From contig JAEZCF010000152.1 in the NCBI GenBank assembly GCA_023430045.1, forward strand, positions 1 through 14,588: a stretch of 14,588 nt of DNA, in the 5' to 3' direction. Both the position numbers and the translations under genes were made by a program. The notes beneath the pieces are model-generated. The model worked only from the letters and a program-made list of their open reading frames with translations. It did no database searches and was not told the DNA's origin. Every line of letters begins with the position of its first letter. Position 1 is the stretch's first letter. The DNA is from Pseudomonadota bacterium (GTDB taxonomy: Bacteria; Pseudomonadota; Gammaproteobacteria; Xanthomonadales; Xanthomonadaceae). Below, one piece after another: positions 7,712 through 14,588 of the stretch.

Positions 7712-9748
7712 TCAGGCCGGCAGCTTGAAGTCGGCGACCGAACGACGCAGGTCCGCGGCCAGCTCTGCCAGGTGGCCGATCGATTCAGCGGTCTGGCCCG
7801 CGCCTTCGGAGGTCTGGCCGGTGATCTGCCGGATCACGCCCATCGTCCGGGTGATGTCCGACGCTGCCGAAGACTGCTGCTGCGCGGCCACGGAAATATT
7901 TTTGATGAGGGTGTTCAGCGCATTGGACACGCGCTCGATCTCGGTCAGCGCGGTACCGGCATCCTCGGCCAGGCGCGCACCGGACACCACTTCGGCGGTG
8001 GTCTGCTCCATGGAGGTGACCGCCTCGTTGGTATCGGCCTGGATCGCCTGCACCAGGTTCTCGATGCGTCGGGTAGCGCCGGAGGTGCGCTCTGCCAGCC
8101 GCTGCACTTCGTCGGCCACCACCGCGAACCCGCGACCGGCCTCGCCCGCCGAAGCAGCCTGCACCGCCGCGTTCAGCGCGAGGATGTTGGTCTGCTCGGA
8201 AATGTCGTTGATCAGTTCCACGATGGAGCCGATTTCCTGCGACGATTCGCCCAGCCGCTTGATGCGCTTGGACGTTTCCTGGATCTGGTCGCGGATCTGG
8301 TCCATGCCCTGGATGGTCTCGCGCACCACGCCGGCACCTTCGGCGGCGATCACCACCGAGCGCTGCGCCACGTCGGCCGATTCGGCCGAGTTGCGCGACA
8401 CCTGTTCGATGCTCGACGCGATCTCGCCGATGCGGTCCGAGGCGGTGGTGATCTGGTTGGCCTGGTGACCCGCCGCTTCGGCCAGCTGCATGGCCGTGGC
8501 CTGGGTCTCCTGCGTGGACACGGCGACCTTGGCCGAGGTGTCGTTGATGGTGGTCACCAGATGGCGCAGTTCGTCCACGGCGTAGTTGATCGCGTCGGCG
8601 ATGGCACCGGTCATGTCCTCGGTCACCGAGGCCTTCACCGTCAGGTCGCCCTCGCCGAGCGAGCTGATTTCATCCAGCAGCCGCATGATCGCCTGCTGGT
8701 TGCGGCTGTTGAATTCCACCTGGGTCTGGTAGCGCAGTTCCTGCTCGCGCGAGCGGCCGCGCACCGACGTGGTGACGAACCCGATGATCGCGATCAGCGA
8801 CAGGGCGCCGGAGACCACACCGATCCAGAAATTCGGGAACAGCCGCGTATCGCTTGCCGAGCCGAACGAGGAGAACGCATTGAACAGGCTCTTGCTGTCA
8901 TCCAGCATGCCGGCCGAACCGGCGGTCAGGCTGGCTGCGGCGGCCTGTGCGGCGAACAGCTGTCGCGAGCTGGCGAGGATGGCGTCGGCATCGGCCTTCA
9001 TCGCCGTCCACTGCTGCTGGGACTGGTCCAGCGCAGCCAGCGCGGCAGCACCGCGCACAGCGGCGATACCCAGTTCATCGTTGCCGTTGCGCAGGGCATC
9101 GAGCACCTGGCTGAACACCGTGATGTCGCGGGCCAGTGCATCGCCGGCGGTCGACGCCGACGAACCACCGGCGCGCATTTCGGTTACCCGGCGGGCCATC
9201 GTTCCGGCCACCACGACCTGCTGCAGGGCGCTGTAGATCTGCGCGGAAGGCGCGCCCGAGGCGCTCATCGCACGCACCACTTCGTTCAGCTGCGCCTGCA
9301 GGCCAGGAACGGCACCAACGAAATTATTGGCGTTGCCGGCCAGCGTCAGGACCGCCGGTTCACTGGACACCAGCTGCGCCGCACTCTTGCCCAGGGGCTG
9401 CCAGGTGGCGAGCAGCTTGCCGATCGGCCGGCTCACACCGGGCTCTTCGGCGTAGCGAGCCTGCAGCGTGTTCATGTGGCCATCGATGGCCGCGCGGGTG
9501 GCCTTGAACGCGGTGAATGCCTGTGCGTTGCCGGCGACCGCCTCACGGCCCTGGTTGGCCAGCTGCTGTGACAGCACCTGCAGGTCGGCTGCCTTGGTGC
9601 TGGCGTCGGCCAGGCGGCTGCCCTGCCATGTCGCCACGCCGGTATTCAGGCCGAACAGCGCCATGGATATCAGCAGCAGGATCAACCAGGCGTTGGTGCC
9701 ACCCAGGCGCACCTTGGCGGGCCTGTTGGAATCCGAAGCAGTACTCAT
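7712..9748 (-). CDS. pilJ: PilJ, methyl-accepting chemotaxis protein of the type IV pilus system
   Basis: This is the transmembrane receptor of the Pil-Chp pathway, 678 residues (P. aeruginosa PilJ is about 680). A short cytoplasmic N-terminus leads into TM1 at about 20-38 (AWLILLLISMALFGLNTG). A periplasmic region of about 265 residues of PilJ type follows, then TM2 at about 308-329 (WIGVVSGALSLIAIIGF), a HAMP region, and a long helical signalling domain. The highly conserved receptor tip is present (ISEQTNILALNAAVQAAS, then GEAGRGFAVVADEV around residue 536), the site for PilI and ChpA docking. There is no C-terminal NWETF-type tether for CheR/CheB. A methylation-site-like SSIEQVS segment remains. 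The start has GAGG 8 bases upstream. In P. aeruginosa PilJ senses retracted pili or surface contact. Identity is very secure. Confidence 0.95.
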   Translation of the reverse strand: MSTASDSNRPAKVRLGGTNAWLILLLISMALFGLNTGVATWQGSRLADASTKAADLQVLSQQLANQGREAVAGNAQAFTAFKATRAAIDGHMNTLQARYAEEPGVSRPIGKLLATWQPLGKSAAQLVSSEPAVLTLAGNANNFVGAVPGLQAQLNEVVRAMSASGAPSAQIYSALQQVVVAGTMARRVTEMRAGGSSASTAGDALARDITVFSQVLDALRNGNDELGIAAVRGAAALAALDQSQQQWTAMKADADAILASSRQLFAAQAAAASLTAGSAGMLDDSKSLFNAFSSFGSASDTRLFPNFWIGVVSGALSLIAIIGFVTTSVRGRSREQELRYQTQVEFNSRNQQAIMRLLDEISSLGEGDLTVKASVTEDMTGAIADAINYAVDELRHLVTTINDTSAKVAVSTQETQATAMQLAEAAGHQANQITTASDRIGEIASSIEQVSRNSAESADVAQRSVVIAAEGAGVVRETIQGMDQIRDQIQETSKRIKRLGESSQEIGSIVELINDISEQTNILALNAAVQAASAGEAGRGFAVVADEVQRLAERTSGATRRIENLVQAIQADTNEAVTSMEQTTAEVVSGARLAEDAGTALTEIERVSNALNTLIKNISVAAQQQSSAASDITRTMGVIRQITGQTSEGAGQTAESIGHLAELAADLRRSVADFKLPA

Positions 9749-9794
9749 CGTTCAACCTCGATGTTCAATACAGATGCGAAAGCAGCAGCCGGCC

Positions 9795-10325
9795 TCAGGC
9801 CGCGGCCTGCCGGAATTCAGGAGTGCGCGACAGCAGCGACAGCGAAAACACGCCCCAGTCGTGGCCGTCGGCGCGGAACGCGCGGTCCACGAAATGGCCA
9901 TAACGCCCAGCCGCCAGCTCGCCGGCCTGGACCTGCTGTCCGGCCTCGAAGCTGCGCTGGCCGAACAGTTCATCGATGGTAAGCGCCACGTCGCCGCCCG
10001 CCTGGCGCATCACCAGCACGCGCTGGCCTTCCTGCTGCACGGTGCGGCTGCCTTCCAGGAAGAAGCGCAGGTCCACCACCGGAAACAGGTTGCCGCGCAG
10101 GTTGCCGACACCCAGCAGCCACGGCTGCGCGCACGGCACCGGCGTCACCGGTGGCATCGGTACGATTTCCACGACTTCACGGAAGTCGGACACCAGTCGC
10201 CGGCTGCCGACGCGGTAACCGACACCACGCCACAGGTCCTGCGCGAACTGGCGCTCGGGCAGCTGCACCGCATGGGCAAGGCTGCGACGTTCGTAGGCTT
10301 CAAGGATGTCGAAGGGAGAACGCAT
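9795..10325 (-). CDS. pilI: PilI, CheW-like adaptor protein
   Basis: This 176-residue cytoplasmic CheW-domain protein couples the PilJ receptor to the ChpA kinase. A short N-terminal helix (MRSPFDILEAYERRSLAHA) is followed by a CheW fold with RRLVSDFREVVEIVPMP, WLLGVGNLRGNLFPVVDLR and a C-terminal half ending in WGVFSLSLLSRTPEF. The length matches P. aeruginosa PilI (178). The frame stays open upstream to an ATG at 10415, but the start at 10325 fits the family and overlaps the pilH stop as TGATG, sharing one base. There is only a weak GGTGG upstream, so translation is probably coupled to pilH. It lies 46 nt upstream of pilJ. Confidence 0.93.
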   Translation of the reverse strand: MRSPFDILEAYERRSLAHAVQLPERQFAQDLWRGVGYRVGSRRLVSDFREVVEIVPMPPVTPVPCAQPWLLGVGNLRGNLFPVVDLRFFLEGSRTVQQEGQRVLVMRQAGGDVALTIDELFGQRSFEAGQQVQAGELAAGRYGHFVDRAFRADGHDWGVFSLSLLSRTPEFRQAAA

Positions 10326-10687
10326 CAGGCCACCAGCTCGGCGATGCGCGAAAGCAGGTCTTCCTCGCGCGGCGGTTTGACGATGTAGTCCGCGGCGCCC
10401 TGTCGCAGCCCCCATGCCTTGTCGGTTTCCATCGCCTTGGTGCTGACGATGATCACCGGGATGTGCTTGGTCGCGGCATCGCGCGCCAGCGCGCGGGTGG
10501 CCTGGAAGCCGCTCATGCCCGGCAGCACGACATCCATCAGCACCAGCTGCGGCGCATGCTCGCGGACCAGTTGCAGGCCCTCTTCGGCGTTGTCTGCTTC
10601 GAGCACCTCATGACCGGCCTTGCGCAGCCATTGGCCGAACACCGCGCGATCAGTCGGTGAATCCTCGATAAGGATGATACGAGCCAT
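10325..10687 (-). CDS. pilH: PilH, single-domain response regulator
   Basis: This is a stand-alone CheY-like receiver of 120 residues. Metal-binding acidic residues are E8 and D9 (IEDS), the phospho-acceptor is D52 (LVLMDVVLPGMSG), the signalling Ser/Thr is S82/T83 (PVIIVSTK), and the conserved lysine is K104 (YIVKPP). It has no output domain, as expected for PilH. In P. aeruginosa PilH opposes PilG, favouring retraction or acting as a phosphate sink for ChpA. A GGGGGGAAAGG stretch precedes the ATG. It follows pilG by 17 nt and shares a base with pilI. The order and the IVSTKAMETDKAWGLRQGA segment distinguish it from PilG. Confidence 0.94.
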   Translation of the reverse strand: MARIILIEDSPTDRAVFGQWLRKAGHEVLEADNAEEGLQLVREHAPQLVLMDVVLPGMSGFQATRALARDAATKHIPVIIVSTKAMETDKAWGLRQGAADYIVKPPREEDLLSRIAELVA

Positions 10688-10705
10688 TGTGCCTTTCCCC
10701 CCTGG

Positions 10706-11107
10706 TCAGGCGTTGACGTATGTGCGGATGGCACCCAGCAGTTCTTCACGAGTGAATGGCTTGGTCAGGTACTGCTCCGAGCCGACGATGCGTCCGCGTG
10801 CCTTGTCGAACAGGCCATCCTTGGAGGACAGCATGATCACCGGCGTGCCCTTGAACAGCTGGTTGCCCTTGATCAGCGCGCAGGTCTGGTAGCCATCCAG
10901 TCGCGGCATCATGATGTCCACGAAGATGATCTGCGGCTGCTGGTCGGCGATCTTGGCCAGCGCTTCGAAGCCGTCGGTGGCGGTCACCACCTCGCAGCCT
11001 TCGCGCTTCAGCAGTGTTTCCGCGGTCCTGCGGATGGTCTTCGAGTCATCGATGACCATCACCCGGAGTCCTGCGAGCTCCCCGCCCGCAGCCATGTTCT
11101 CAGTCAT
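10706..11107 (-). CDS. pilG: PilG, single-domain response regulator promoting pilus extension
   Basis: This CheY-like receiver of 133 residues is the first gene of the operon. D20 and D21 form the acidic pocket (VMVIDDSKTIRRTAE), D64 is the phospho-acceptor (IFVDIMMPRLDGY), S94/S95 follow (VIMLSSKDG), and K116 completes the site (YLTKPF). In relatives, PilG phosphorylated by ChpA promotes pilus extension and cAMP signalling through FimV-type partners. The chosen ATG at 11107 has GGGGAAGG a few bases upstream and gives the family length. The frame is open far upstream, with further in-frame ATGs at 11119 and at 11203, the latter preceded by AGGAGGT; a longer protein cannot be excluded from sequence alone. 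Confidence 0.94.
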   Translation of the reverse strand: MTENMAAGGELAGLRVMVIDDSKTIRRTAETLLKREGCEVVTATDGFEALAKIADQQPQIIFVDIMMPRLDGYQTCALIKGNQLFKGTPVIMLSSKDGLFDKARGRIVGSEQYLTKPFTREELLGAIRTYVNA

Positions 11108-11321
11108 TGCCTTCCCCATGCGCGGCACTTCGGCCGGTGCCGCTGCGAAGGCGTATCTATATCGCACTTGCGCTGCCGCCAGCAAGCGCCGATTCACATT
11201 CATCTTGCCTGCCACCTCCTGCAGGCCCGCCCCGCCGGGCACACGCAGCGTTGCGCGACGGGGAGCGGGCACGCCATCCCCGGAGCCGCTACCATCTGCA
11301 CCTTGCCCCACAGGTGCCACC
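11108..11321. promoter_or_regulatory. Divergent intergenic region between pilG and gshB
   Basis: These 214 bp separate the left-reading Pil-Chp operon from right-reading gshB-tonB and must carry both promoters. The pilG side has the candidate promoter at 11155-11185 and an AGGAGGT at 11220-11214 that precedes an in-frame upstream ATG. The gshB side is very GC-rich; TACCAT at 11290-11295 is a possible -10 element but I see no matching -35. A short GCCCG/CGGGC inverted repeat lies around 11225-11240. No riboswitch or RNA gene is evident. Confidence 0.5.
11155..11185 (-). promoter_or_regulatory. Candidate sigma70-type promoter for the pilG operon
   Basis: On the minus strand, TTGCTG (11185-11180) and TATAGAT (11161-11155) are separated by 18 bases. 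This is the only AT-rich block in the 214-bp divergent gap and would place the transcription start near 11148, about 40 nt before the pilG ATG at 11107. Both elements match the consensus reasonably, but this is a by-eye prediction. Confidence 0.4.
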
Positions 11322-12269
11322 ATGTCGCTGAATGTCATCGTGGTGATGGATCCCATCGCCCACATCAAGATCGCCAAGGACACGACCTTCGCCATGCTGC
11401 TGGAAGCCCAGCGCCGTGGCCATGCCCTGCATTACGTGCGGCCGGGTGGGCTCAGCCTGGATCGCGGACAGGCGGTGGCGCAGGCCGCTCCCCTGCAGGT
11501 GCGCGACGACCCGGCCGACTGGTATACGCTTGGCGCCTTCGAACGCCTTGAGTTCGGAGCGGGCCAGGTGGTGCTGATGCGCAAGGACCCGCCGGTGGAT
11601 GCGGAGTTCATCTACGATACCCAGGTACTGGATGTCGCCGCAGGCGCCGGTGCGAAGGTGGTCAACAACCCGCAGGGCCTGCGTGATTTCAACGAAAAGC
11701 TGGCCGCGCTGCTGTTCCCGCAGTGCTGTCCGCCAACCCTGGTCAGCCGTGACGCCAAGGCCCTCAAGGCCTTCGTGCTCGAACATGGCCAGGCGGTGCT
11801 GAAGCCGCTGGACGGCATGGGCGGCCGCTCGATCTTCCGCAGCGGCACCGGCGACCCGAACCTCAACGTCATCCTGGAAACGCTGACCGATGGCGACCGC
11901 AAGCTCGCGCTCGCGCAGAAGTTCATCCCCGACATCAGTGCCGGCGACAAGCGCATCCTGCTGATCGATGGCGAACCGGTGGACTATTGCCTGGCGCGGA
12001 TCCCGCAGGGTGACGAATTCCGCGGCAACCTGGCCGCAGGCGGCCGCGGCGAAGGCCGCCCGCTGAGCGAGCGAGACCGCTGGATCGCCGCCCAAGTGGG
12101 TCCGGAAATGAAGCGTCGCGGCATGCGTTTCGTCGGCCTGGACGTGATCGGCGACTACCTGACCGAGGTCAACGTCACCAGCCCGACCTGCGTGCGTGAA
12201 CTGGATGCGCAGTTCGGCCTGAACATCGCCGGCACCCTGTTCGACGCGATCGAAGCCGACGTCCGCTGA
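11322..12269 (+). CDS. gshB: Glutathione synthetase
   Basis: This enzyme catalyses the ATP-dependent ligation of gamma-glutamylcysteine and glycine to glutathione, the second step of glutathione synthesis in the cytosol. It has 315 residues (E. coli GshB 316). The N-terminal domain starts MSLNVIVVMDPIAHIKIAKD, typical of the family, followed by an ATP-grasp domain with KPLDGMGGRSIFR, the conserved ILLIDGEPVDYCLARIPQG and RGNLAAGGRG segments, and the C-terminal TEVNVTSPTCVREL motif that binds metal and substrate. The frame is open upstream to 10911, but only as antisense to pilG; the ATG at 11322 gives the family N-terminus and has CAGG 7-10 bases upstream. The stop overlaps the next start (TGATG). 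Highly secure. Confidence 0.97.
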   Translation: MSLNVIVVMDPIAHIKIAKDTTFAMLLEAQRRGHALHYVRPGGLSLDRGQAVAQAAPLQVRDDPADWYTLGAFERLEFGAGQVVLMRKDPPVDAEFIYDTQVLDVAAGAGAKVVNNPQGLRDFNEKLAALLFPQCCPPTLVSRDAKALKAFVLEHGQAVLKPLDGMGGRSIFRSGTGDPNLNVILETLTDGDRKLALAQKFIPDISAGDKRILLIDGEPVDYCLARIPQGDEFRGNLAAGGRGEGRPLSERDRWIAAQVGPEMKRRGMRFVGLDVIGDYLTEVNVTSPTCVRELDAQFGLNIAGTLFDAIEADVR

Positions 12270-13147
12270 TGAGCGTGGCGTTGCCCGCGCCGGTGGCAGG
12301 CCGTGAGGCGCAGCGGCTGGGCGCGACGCTGACCCTGTCGGTCGTCCTGCATGCGCTGCTGATCCTCGGGGTGGGCTTCGCTGTCCGCGGTGAGGCGCCG
12401 CTGGTCCCGACGCTGGATGTGATCTTCAGCCAGACCAGGACCGCGCTGACGCCGAAGCAGGCCGATTTCCTTGCCTCCGCCAACCAGGTGGGCGGCGGCG
12501 ACCATGACAAAACGCAACGGCCACGGGACGCACAGACCGGCATCGTCCCGCAGGTGCAGGCCGGCACCAGTCCGGTTCCGCAGCAGCACCAGGAAGCGGC
12601 CGCACCGCCGCCACCGCAGGCACGCGTGGTCAGCAGCCGCAACGGCGAAGAGCAGGTCGCGCAGGCACAGGCCCAACCGCTGCCGGAACAGCCGCGTCCG
12701 GACGCGCCCCTGGACGCGCGCGAGCAGCGCGATGCGGAAATGGCGCGGCTGGCGGCCGAAGTGCACCTGCGTTCTGCGCAGTACGCCAAGCGGCCGAACC
12801 GCAAGTTCGTTTCCGCGAGCACGCGCGAATATGCGTGGGCCGATTACCTGCGTGCGTGGGTGGACCGCGCCGAGCGTGTTGGCAACCTGAATTATCCCGA
12901 TGAGGCGCGCCGACGCCGGTTGGGTGGCCAGGTGGTGATCACCGTCGGCGTGCGTCGCGATGGCAGCGTGGAAAGCAGCCGGATCCTGCGCTCCAGTGGC
13001 ACGCCGCTGCTGGATGAGGCGGCACTTCGTGTGGTGCAGCTGGCGCAGCCTTTTCCGCCGTTGCCGCAGACCGACGACAAGGTGGACATCCTGCAGGTAA
13101 CCCGCACATGGGCGTTCCTGCCGGGCGGCGAACTGCGCGACGATTGA
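12269..13147 (+). CDS. TonB-family energy transducer
   Basis: This 292-residue inner-membrane protein is anchored by one N-terminal helix (about 20-38), with a periplasmic spacer and a TonB C-terminal domain. The helix contains S24 and H28 (LSVVLH), the SxxxH spacing of E. coli TonB Ser16/His20 that couples to ExbB-ExbD, so it is probably proton-motive-force active. The middle region (about 45-165) is rich in Gln, Ala and Pro, with PPPP but without the Glu-Pro/Lys-Pro repeats of classical TonB. The C-terminal domain begins near Y209 (YPDEARRRRLGG) and contains GQVVITVGVRRDGSV and LLDEAALRVV. It overlaps gshB by one base and lacks its own clear ribosome binding site, so it is likely translated by coupling. 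No exbB/exbD or receptor gene is nearby, so its client is unknown. Confidence 0.88.
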   Translation: MSVALPAPVAGREAQRLGATLTLSVVLHALLILGVGFAVRGEAPLVPTLDVIFSQTRTALTPKQADFLASANQVGGGDHDKTQRPRDAQTGIVPQVQAGTSPVPQQHQEAAAPPPPQARVVSSRNGEEQVAQAQAQPLPEQPRPDAPLDAREQRDAEMARLAAEVHLRSAQYAKRPNRKFVSASTREYAWADYLRAWVDRAERVGNLNYPDEARRRRLGGQVVITVGVRRDGSVESSRILRSSGTPLLDEAALRVVQLAQPFPPLPQTDDKVDILQVTRTWAFLPGGELRDD

Positions 13148-13162
13148 GGGAGTTCCGGTGCA

Positions 13163-13178
13163 CCGCCGCACCCGGCGG
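13163..13178 (+). terminator. Hairpin just downstream of tonB, weak terminator candidate
   Basis: CCGCCG-CACC-CGGCGG is a perfect 6-bp GC stem with a 4-base loop, 15 nt after the tonB stop. A wider CACCGC/GCGGTG pair (13161-13166 with 13182-13187) encloses it. No T-run follows, so intrinsic termination is uncertain; it may instead protect the 3' end of the gshB-tonB mRNA. Confidence 0.35.
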
Positions 13179-13184
13179 CTCGCG

Positions 13185-13262
13185 GTGGAGCCGATCCATG
13201 GTCGGCTGCATTGAATGAAACATGAGATGGAACAAAGGCAGCCGACCATGGGTCGGCTCTAC
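13185..13262. repeat. Inverted pair of GTAG-type (SMAG/REP-like) hairpin elements
   Basis: Element 1 reads left to right: GTGG, then AGCCGATC-CAT-GGTCGGCT (13189-13207), an 8-bp stem with one G-T wobble. Element 2 is in the opposite orientation: on the minus strand GTAG (13262-13259), then AGCCGACC-CAT-GGTCGGCT (13258-13240), a perfect 8-bp stem. The 32-bp spacer between stems is AT-richer and unstructured. The GTAG head, stem and convergent-gene location match what is known of Stenotrophomonas SMAG repeats, which are mobilised by REP-associated tyrosine transposases and can end or stabilise transcripts. Here they lie between convergent tonB and tsaB. Confidence 0.72.
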
Positions 13263-13307
13263 CGATCGTCCGGCCAACTCCTCGCCTCACGCCCCGCCAC
13301 GAGGGCC

Positions 13308-14021
13308 TCAGCCGCTCGCCTGTGCCTTCGCCGCCCGCAGTGCCTGCTGCTCCACCAGCGTCAACGCGACATTGTCCCGCAGGTAGGCCGGCTCCACGCG
13401 CTCGGGCGCAATCCCCTCCCCACGCTCGAACGACGGCGCGGCCAGCGCCAGCACATCCGATGCCCGCGGCAATGCGCCCGCATCGTGGCCGCGCAGCGCT
13501 CCTCCCAGCTGCCCCACCAGCGCAGCGTCAAGTGCAGCAAATCCGGTACCCACGCCGTACACCGGCAGCCCGGCGGGCAGTTGCACGGCGTCCGGTCCGC
13601 ACACACGTTCGGCACCACACGCTACCGGCAAGCCATCCACGCGCTCGAAACGCGCCACGTACAGCTCGCCCATCCGCGCATCGATCGCCGACAGGATCCG
13701 GTCCTCGTCCGCCGGCGCACGCATCGCCAGCGCCTGCAGGGTGGAAACCGGCAACAACGGACGGTCCAGCGCCAGTGCGATGCCCTGTGCCAGCGCGATC
13801 GCCAGGCGAACACCGGTGAACGCTCCCGGGCCACATCCCAGCGCGATCGCATCCAGCTGCGAGCGCACGATGCCAGCCTCCGCAAGCAGCTCTTCGGCCC
13901 ACGGCAGCGCCAGCGCGGCATGGCGACGCGGTGCGATCTCGAAACGCTCGCGTACCTGCCCCTCCACGTGGACGGCAACGGAACAGGCTTCAGTGGACAG
14001 TTCAAAGGCGAGCAGTTTCAT
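13308..14021 (-). CDS. tsaB: TsaB, tRNA N6-threonylcarbamoyladenosine (t6A) biosynthesis protein
   Basis: TsaB is the ASKHA-fold scaffold partner of TsaD in the TsaBDE complex that installs t6A37 on ANN-decoding tRNAs. The protein has 237 residues (E. coli 231). Family segments are clear: MKLLAFELSTEACSVAVHVE at the N-terminus (Glu-Leu-Ser where E. coli has Asp-Thr-Ala), GCGPGAFTGVRLAIALAQG, the conserved IDARMGELYVARF, YGVGTGF, and the C-terminal EPAYLRDNVA. The frame is open upstream to 14219 but would overlap the preceding gene; the ATG at 14021 gives the standard N-terminus. It starts 10 nt after the yoaA stop, so the two are probably co-transcribed. Its ribosome binding site is weak, consistent with coupling. 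Confidence 0.95.
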   Translation of the reverse strand: MKLLAFELSTEACSVAVHVEGQVRERFEIAPRRHAALALPWAEELLAEAGIVRSQLDAIALGCGPGAFTGVRLAIALAQGIALALDRPLLPVSTLQALAMRAPADEDRILSAIDARMGELYVARFERVDGLPVACGAERVCGPDAVQLPAGLPVYGVGTGFAALDAALVGQLGGALRGHDAGALPRASDVLALAAPSFERGEGIAPERVEPAYLRDNVALTLVEQQALRAAKAQASG

Positions 14022-14031
14022 CGTTTCACGG

Positions 14032-14588
14032 TCAGAACAGGGAAAGCGGCGTACCGGCGGGAACAGTGTCGCCGGCCTCCGCAGGACGCCATTGTGGCGC
14101 AAAGAACGCCTGCACATCGGCGAGCGCCCGGGTGCGACGGAACGGCGGCAGCGAATCAAGGAACACCCGCCCATAACTGCGGTTGAGCAGGCGCGGATCA
14201 CACAGCACCAGTACCCCACGGTCGGTTTCGCTGCGGATGAGCCGACCGACCGCCTGCTTGAGCGCGATCACCGCCTGCGGCAGCTGCTCGTCGCGGAACG
14301 GATTCCCGCCGGCGTGCCGGATCGCGTCGAGCCGCGCCTCGAAAACCGGGTCGTCCGGGGCCGCGAACGGCAGCTTGTCGATCACCACCACCGACAGCGC
14401 ATCGCCGGCAACGTCGACGCCTTCGCGGAAACTTGCGGTGCCGAGCAGCACGCCGTTGCCCGATTCGCGGAAGCGCTGCAGCAGCACGTGCCGCGGCTCG
14501 CTGCCCTGCACGAACAAGGGCCACGGGGCATCGCGCAGCAGCTCGGCGGCCTCGCGCAGGGCGCGGTGCGAGGCGAACAGCAGGAAGG
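14032..14588 (-). CDS. yoaA: YoaA/DinG-family ATP-dependent DNA helicase, C-terminal part (5' end outside window)
   Basis: These are the last ~185 residues of an XPD-like superfamily 2 helicase; the frame stays open to the right edge, so the N-terminus with Walker A and the iron-sulfur cysteines is not visible. Visible features are FLLFASHRALREAAELL (helicase domain 2 start), GTASFREGVDVAGDAL (motif V), VVIDKLPFAAPDDPV, QAVGRLIRSETDRGVL (motif VI with QxxGRxIR arginines) and the C-terminal DPRLLNRSYGRVFLDSLP. A shorter start codon near 14517 (TTG) is internal to the domain and not a real start. In E. coli yoaA is adjacent to yeaZ/tsaB, the same pairing as here, which favours YoaA over DinG. 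YoaA works with HolC in repair of blocked replication forks. Confidence 0.9.
   Translation of the reverse strand, partial: FLLFASHRALREAAELLRDAPWPLFVQGSEPRHVLLQRFRESGNGVLLGTASFREGVDVAGDALSVVVIDKLPFAAPDDPVFEARLDAIRHAGGNPFRDEQLPQAVIALKQAVGRLIRSETDRGVLVLCDPRLLNRSYGRVFLDSLPPFRRTRALADVQAFFAPQWRPAEAGDTVPAGTPLSLF

Noticed and set aside
7664..9571. A 635-codon plus-strand frame opposite pilJ
   Set aside because: It is codon-registered with pilJ and explained by the same codon bias. The sequence is His/Gly/Arg rich with no family match, while pilJ has clear receptor features.
10911..11321. Upstream extension of gshB to 10911
   Set aside because: The extra 137 residues are antisense to pilG and rich in Ser/Pro/Ala; GshB of normal length begins at 11322 with the conserved N-terminus.
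13148..13307. Small gene or RNA gene in the tonB-tsaB gap
   Set aside because: No convincing start with ribosome binding site or tRNA-like fold; the content is explained by hairpins and the SMAG-like repeats.
14022..14219. Upstream start for tsaB at 14219
   Set aside because: It would overlap the end of the helicase gene by almost 190 bases and add a sequence foreign to TsaB; the ATG at 14021 gives the conserved N-terminus.
1..14588. CRISPR arrays, insertion sequences, prophage or tRNA genes
   Set aside because: No regularly spaced repeats, transposase or integrase motifs, or tRNA-like sequences were seen; the window is conserved chromosomal backbone.

Overview
The window is GC-rich, densely coding, gammaproteobacterial DNA, most likely from Stenotrophomonas or a close Xanthomonas-family (Lysobacteraceae) relative. 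That assignment is inferred from three things: the divergent gshB-tonB / pilGHIJ-chpA layout, strongly GC-biased codon use that almost excludes TTA, CTA and TCA, and a pair of GTAG-bounded hairpins at 13185-13262 that resemble the SMAG/REP elements described in Stenotrophomonas maltophilia.

Layout. Positions 1-11107 (minus strand) hold a Pil-Chp chemosensory operon read right to left: pilG, pilH, pilI, pilJ, chpA and a chpB-like gene that runs off the left edge. Positions 11108-11321 are the divergent control region. Positions 11322-13147 (plus strand) hold gshB (glutathione synthetase) and a tonB-family gene overlapping by one base. Positions 13148-13307 are a convergent intergenic region with hairpins. 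Positions 13308-14588 (minus strand) hold tsaB and the C-terminal end of a YoaA/DinG-family helicase, a pair that is also adjacent in E. coli.

How the genes work together. PilJ is the membrane receptor, PilI the CheW-like coupler, ChpA a giant multi-HPt CheA-type kinase with its own receiver, and PilG and PilH the single-domain output receivers. In relatives this system controls type IV pilus twitching motility and surface sensing. GshB, TonB, TsaB and YoaA serve unrelated housekeeping roles (thiol redox, outer-membrane energy transduction, tRNA t6A modification, DNA repair).

Most interesting points. The CheB-like protein after chpA has lost all three residues of the CheB methylesterase catalytic triad and also appears to lack a phosphorylatable aspartate. 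The pilK methyltransferase gene that follows pilJ in Pseudomonas aeruginosa is absent here. Together these suggest a Pil-Chp pathway that has lost, or reorganised, methylation-based adaptation. ChpA also carries duplicated short motifs in its acidic linkers. The first ~46 bases are pure G/C with a 19-C run and look like a contig-end artefact rather than natural gene sequence.
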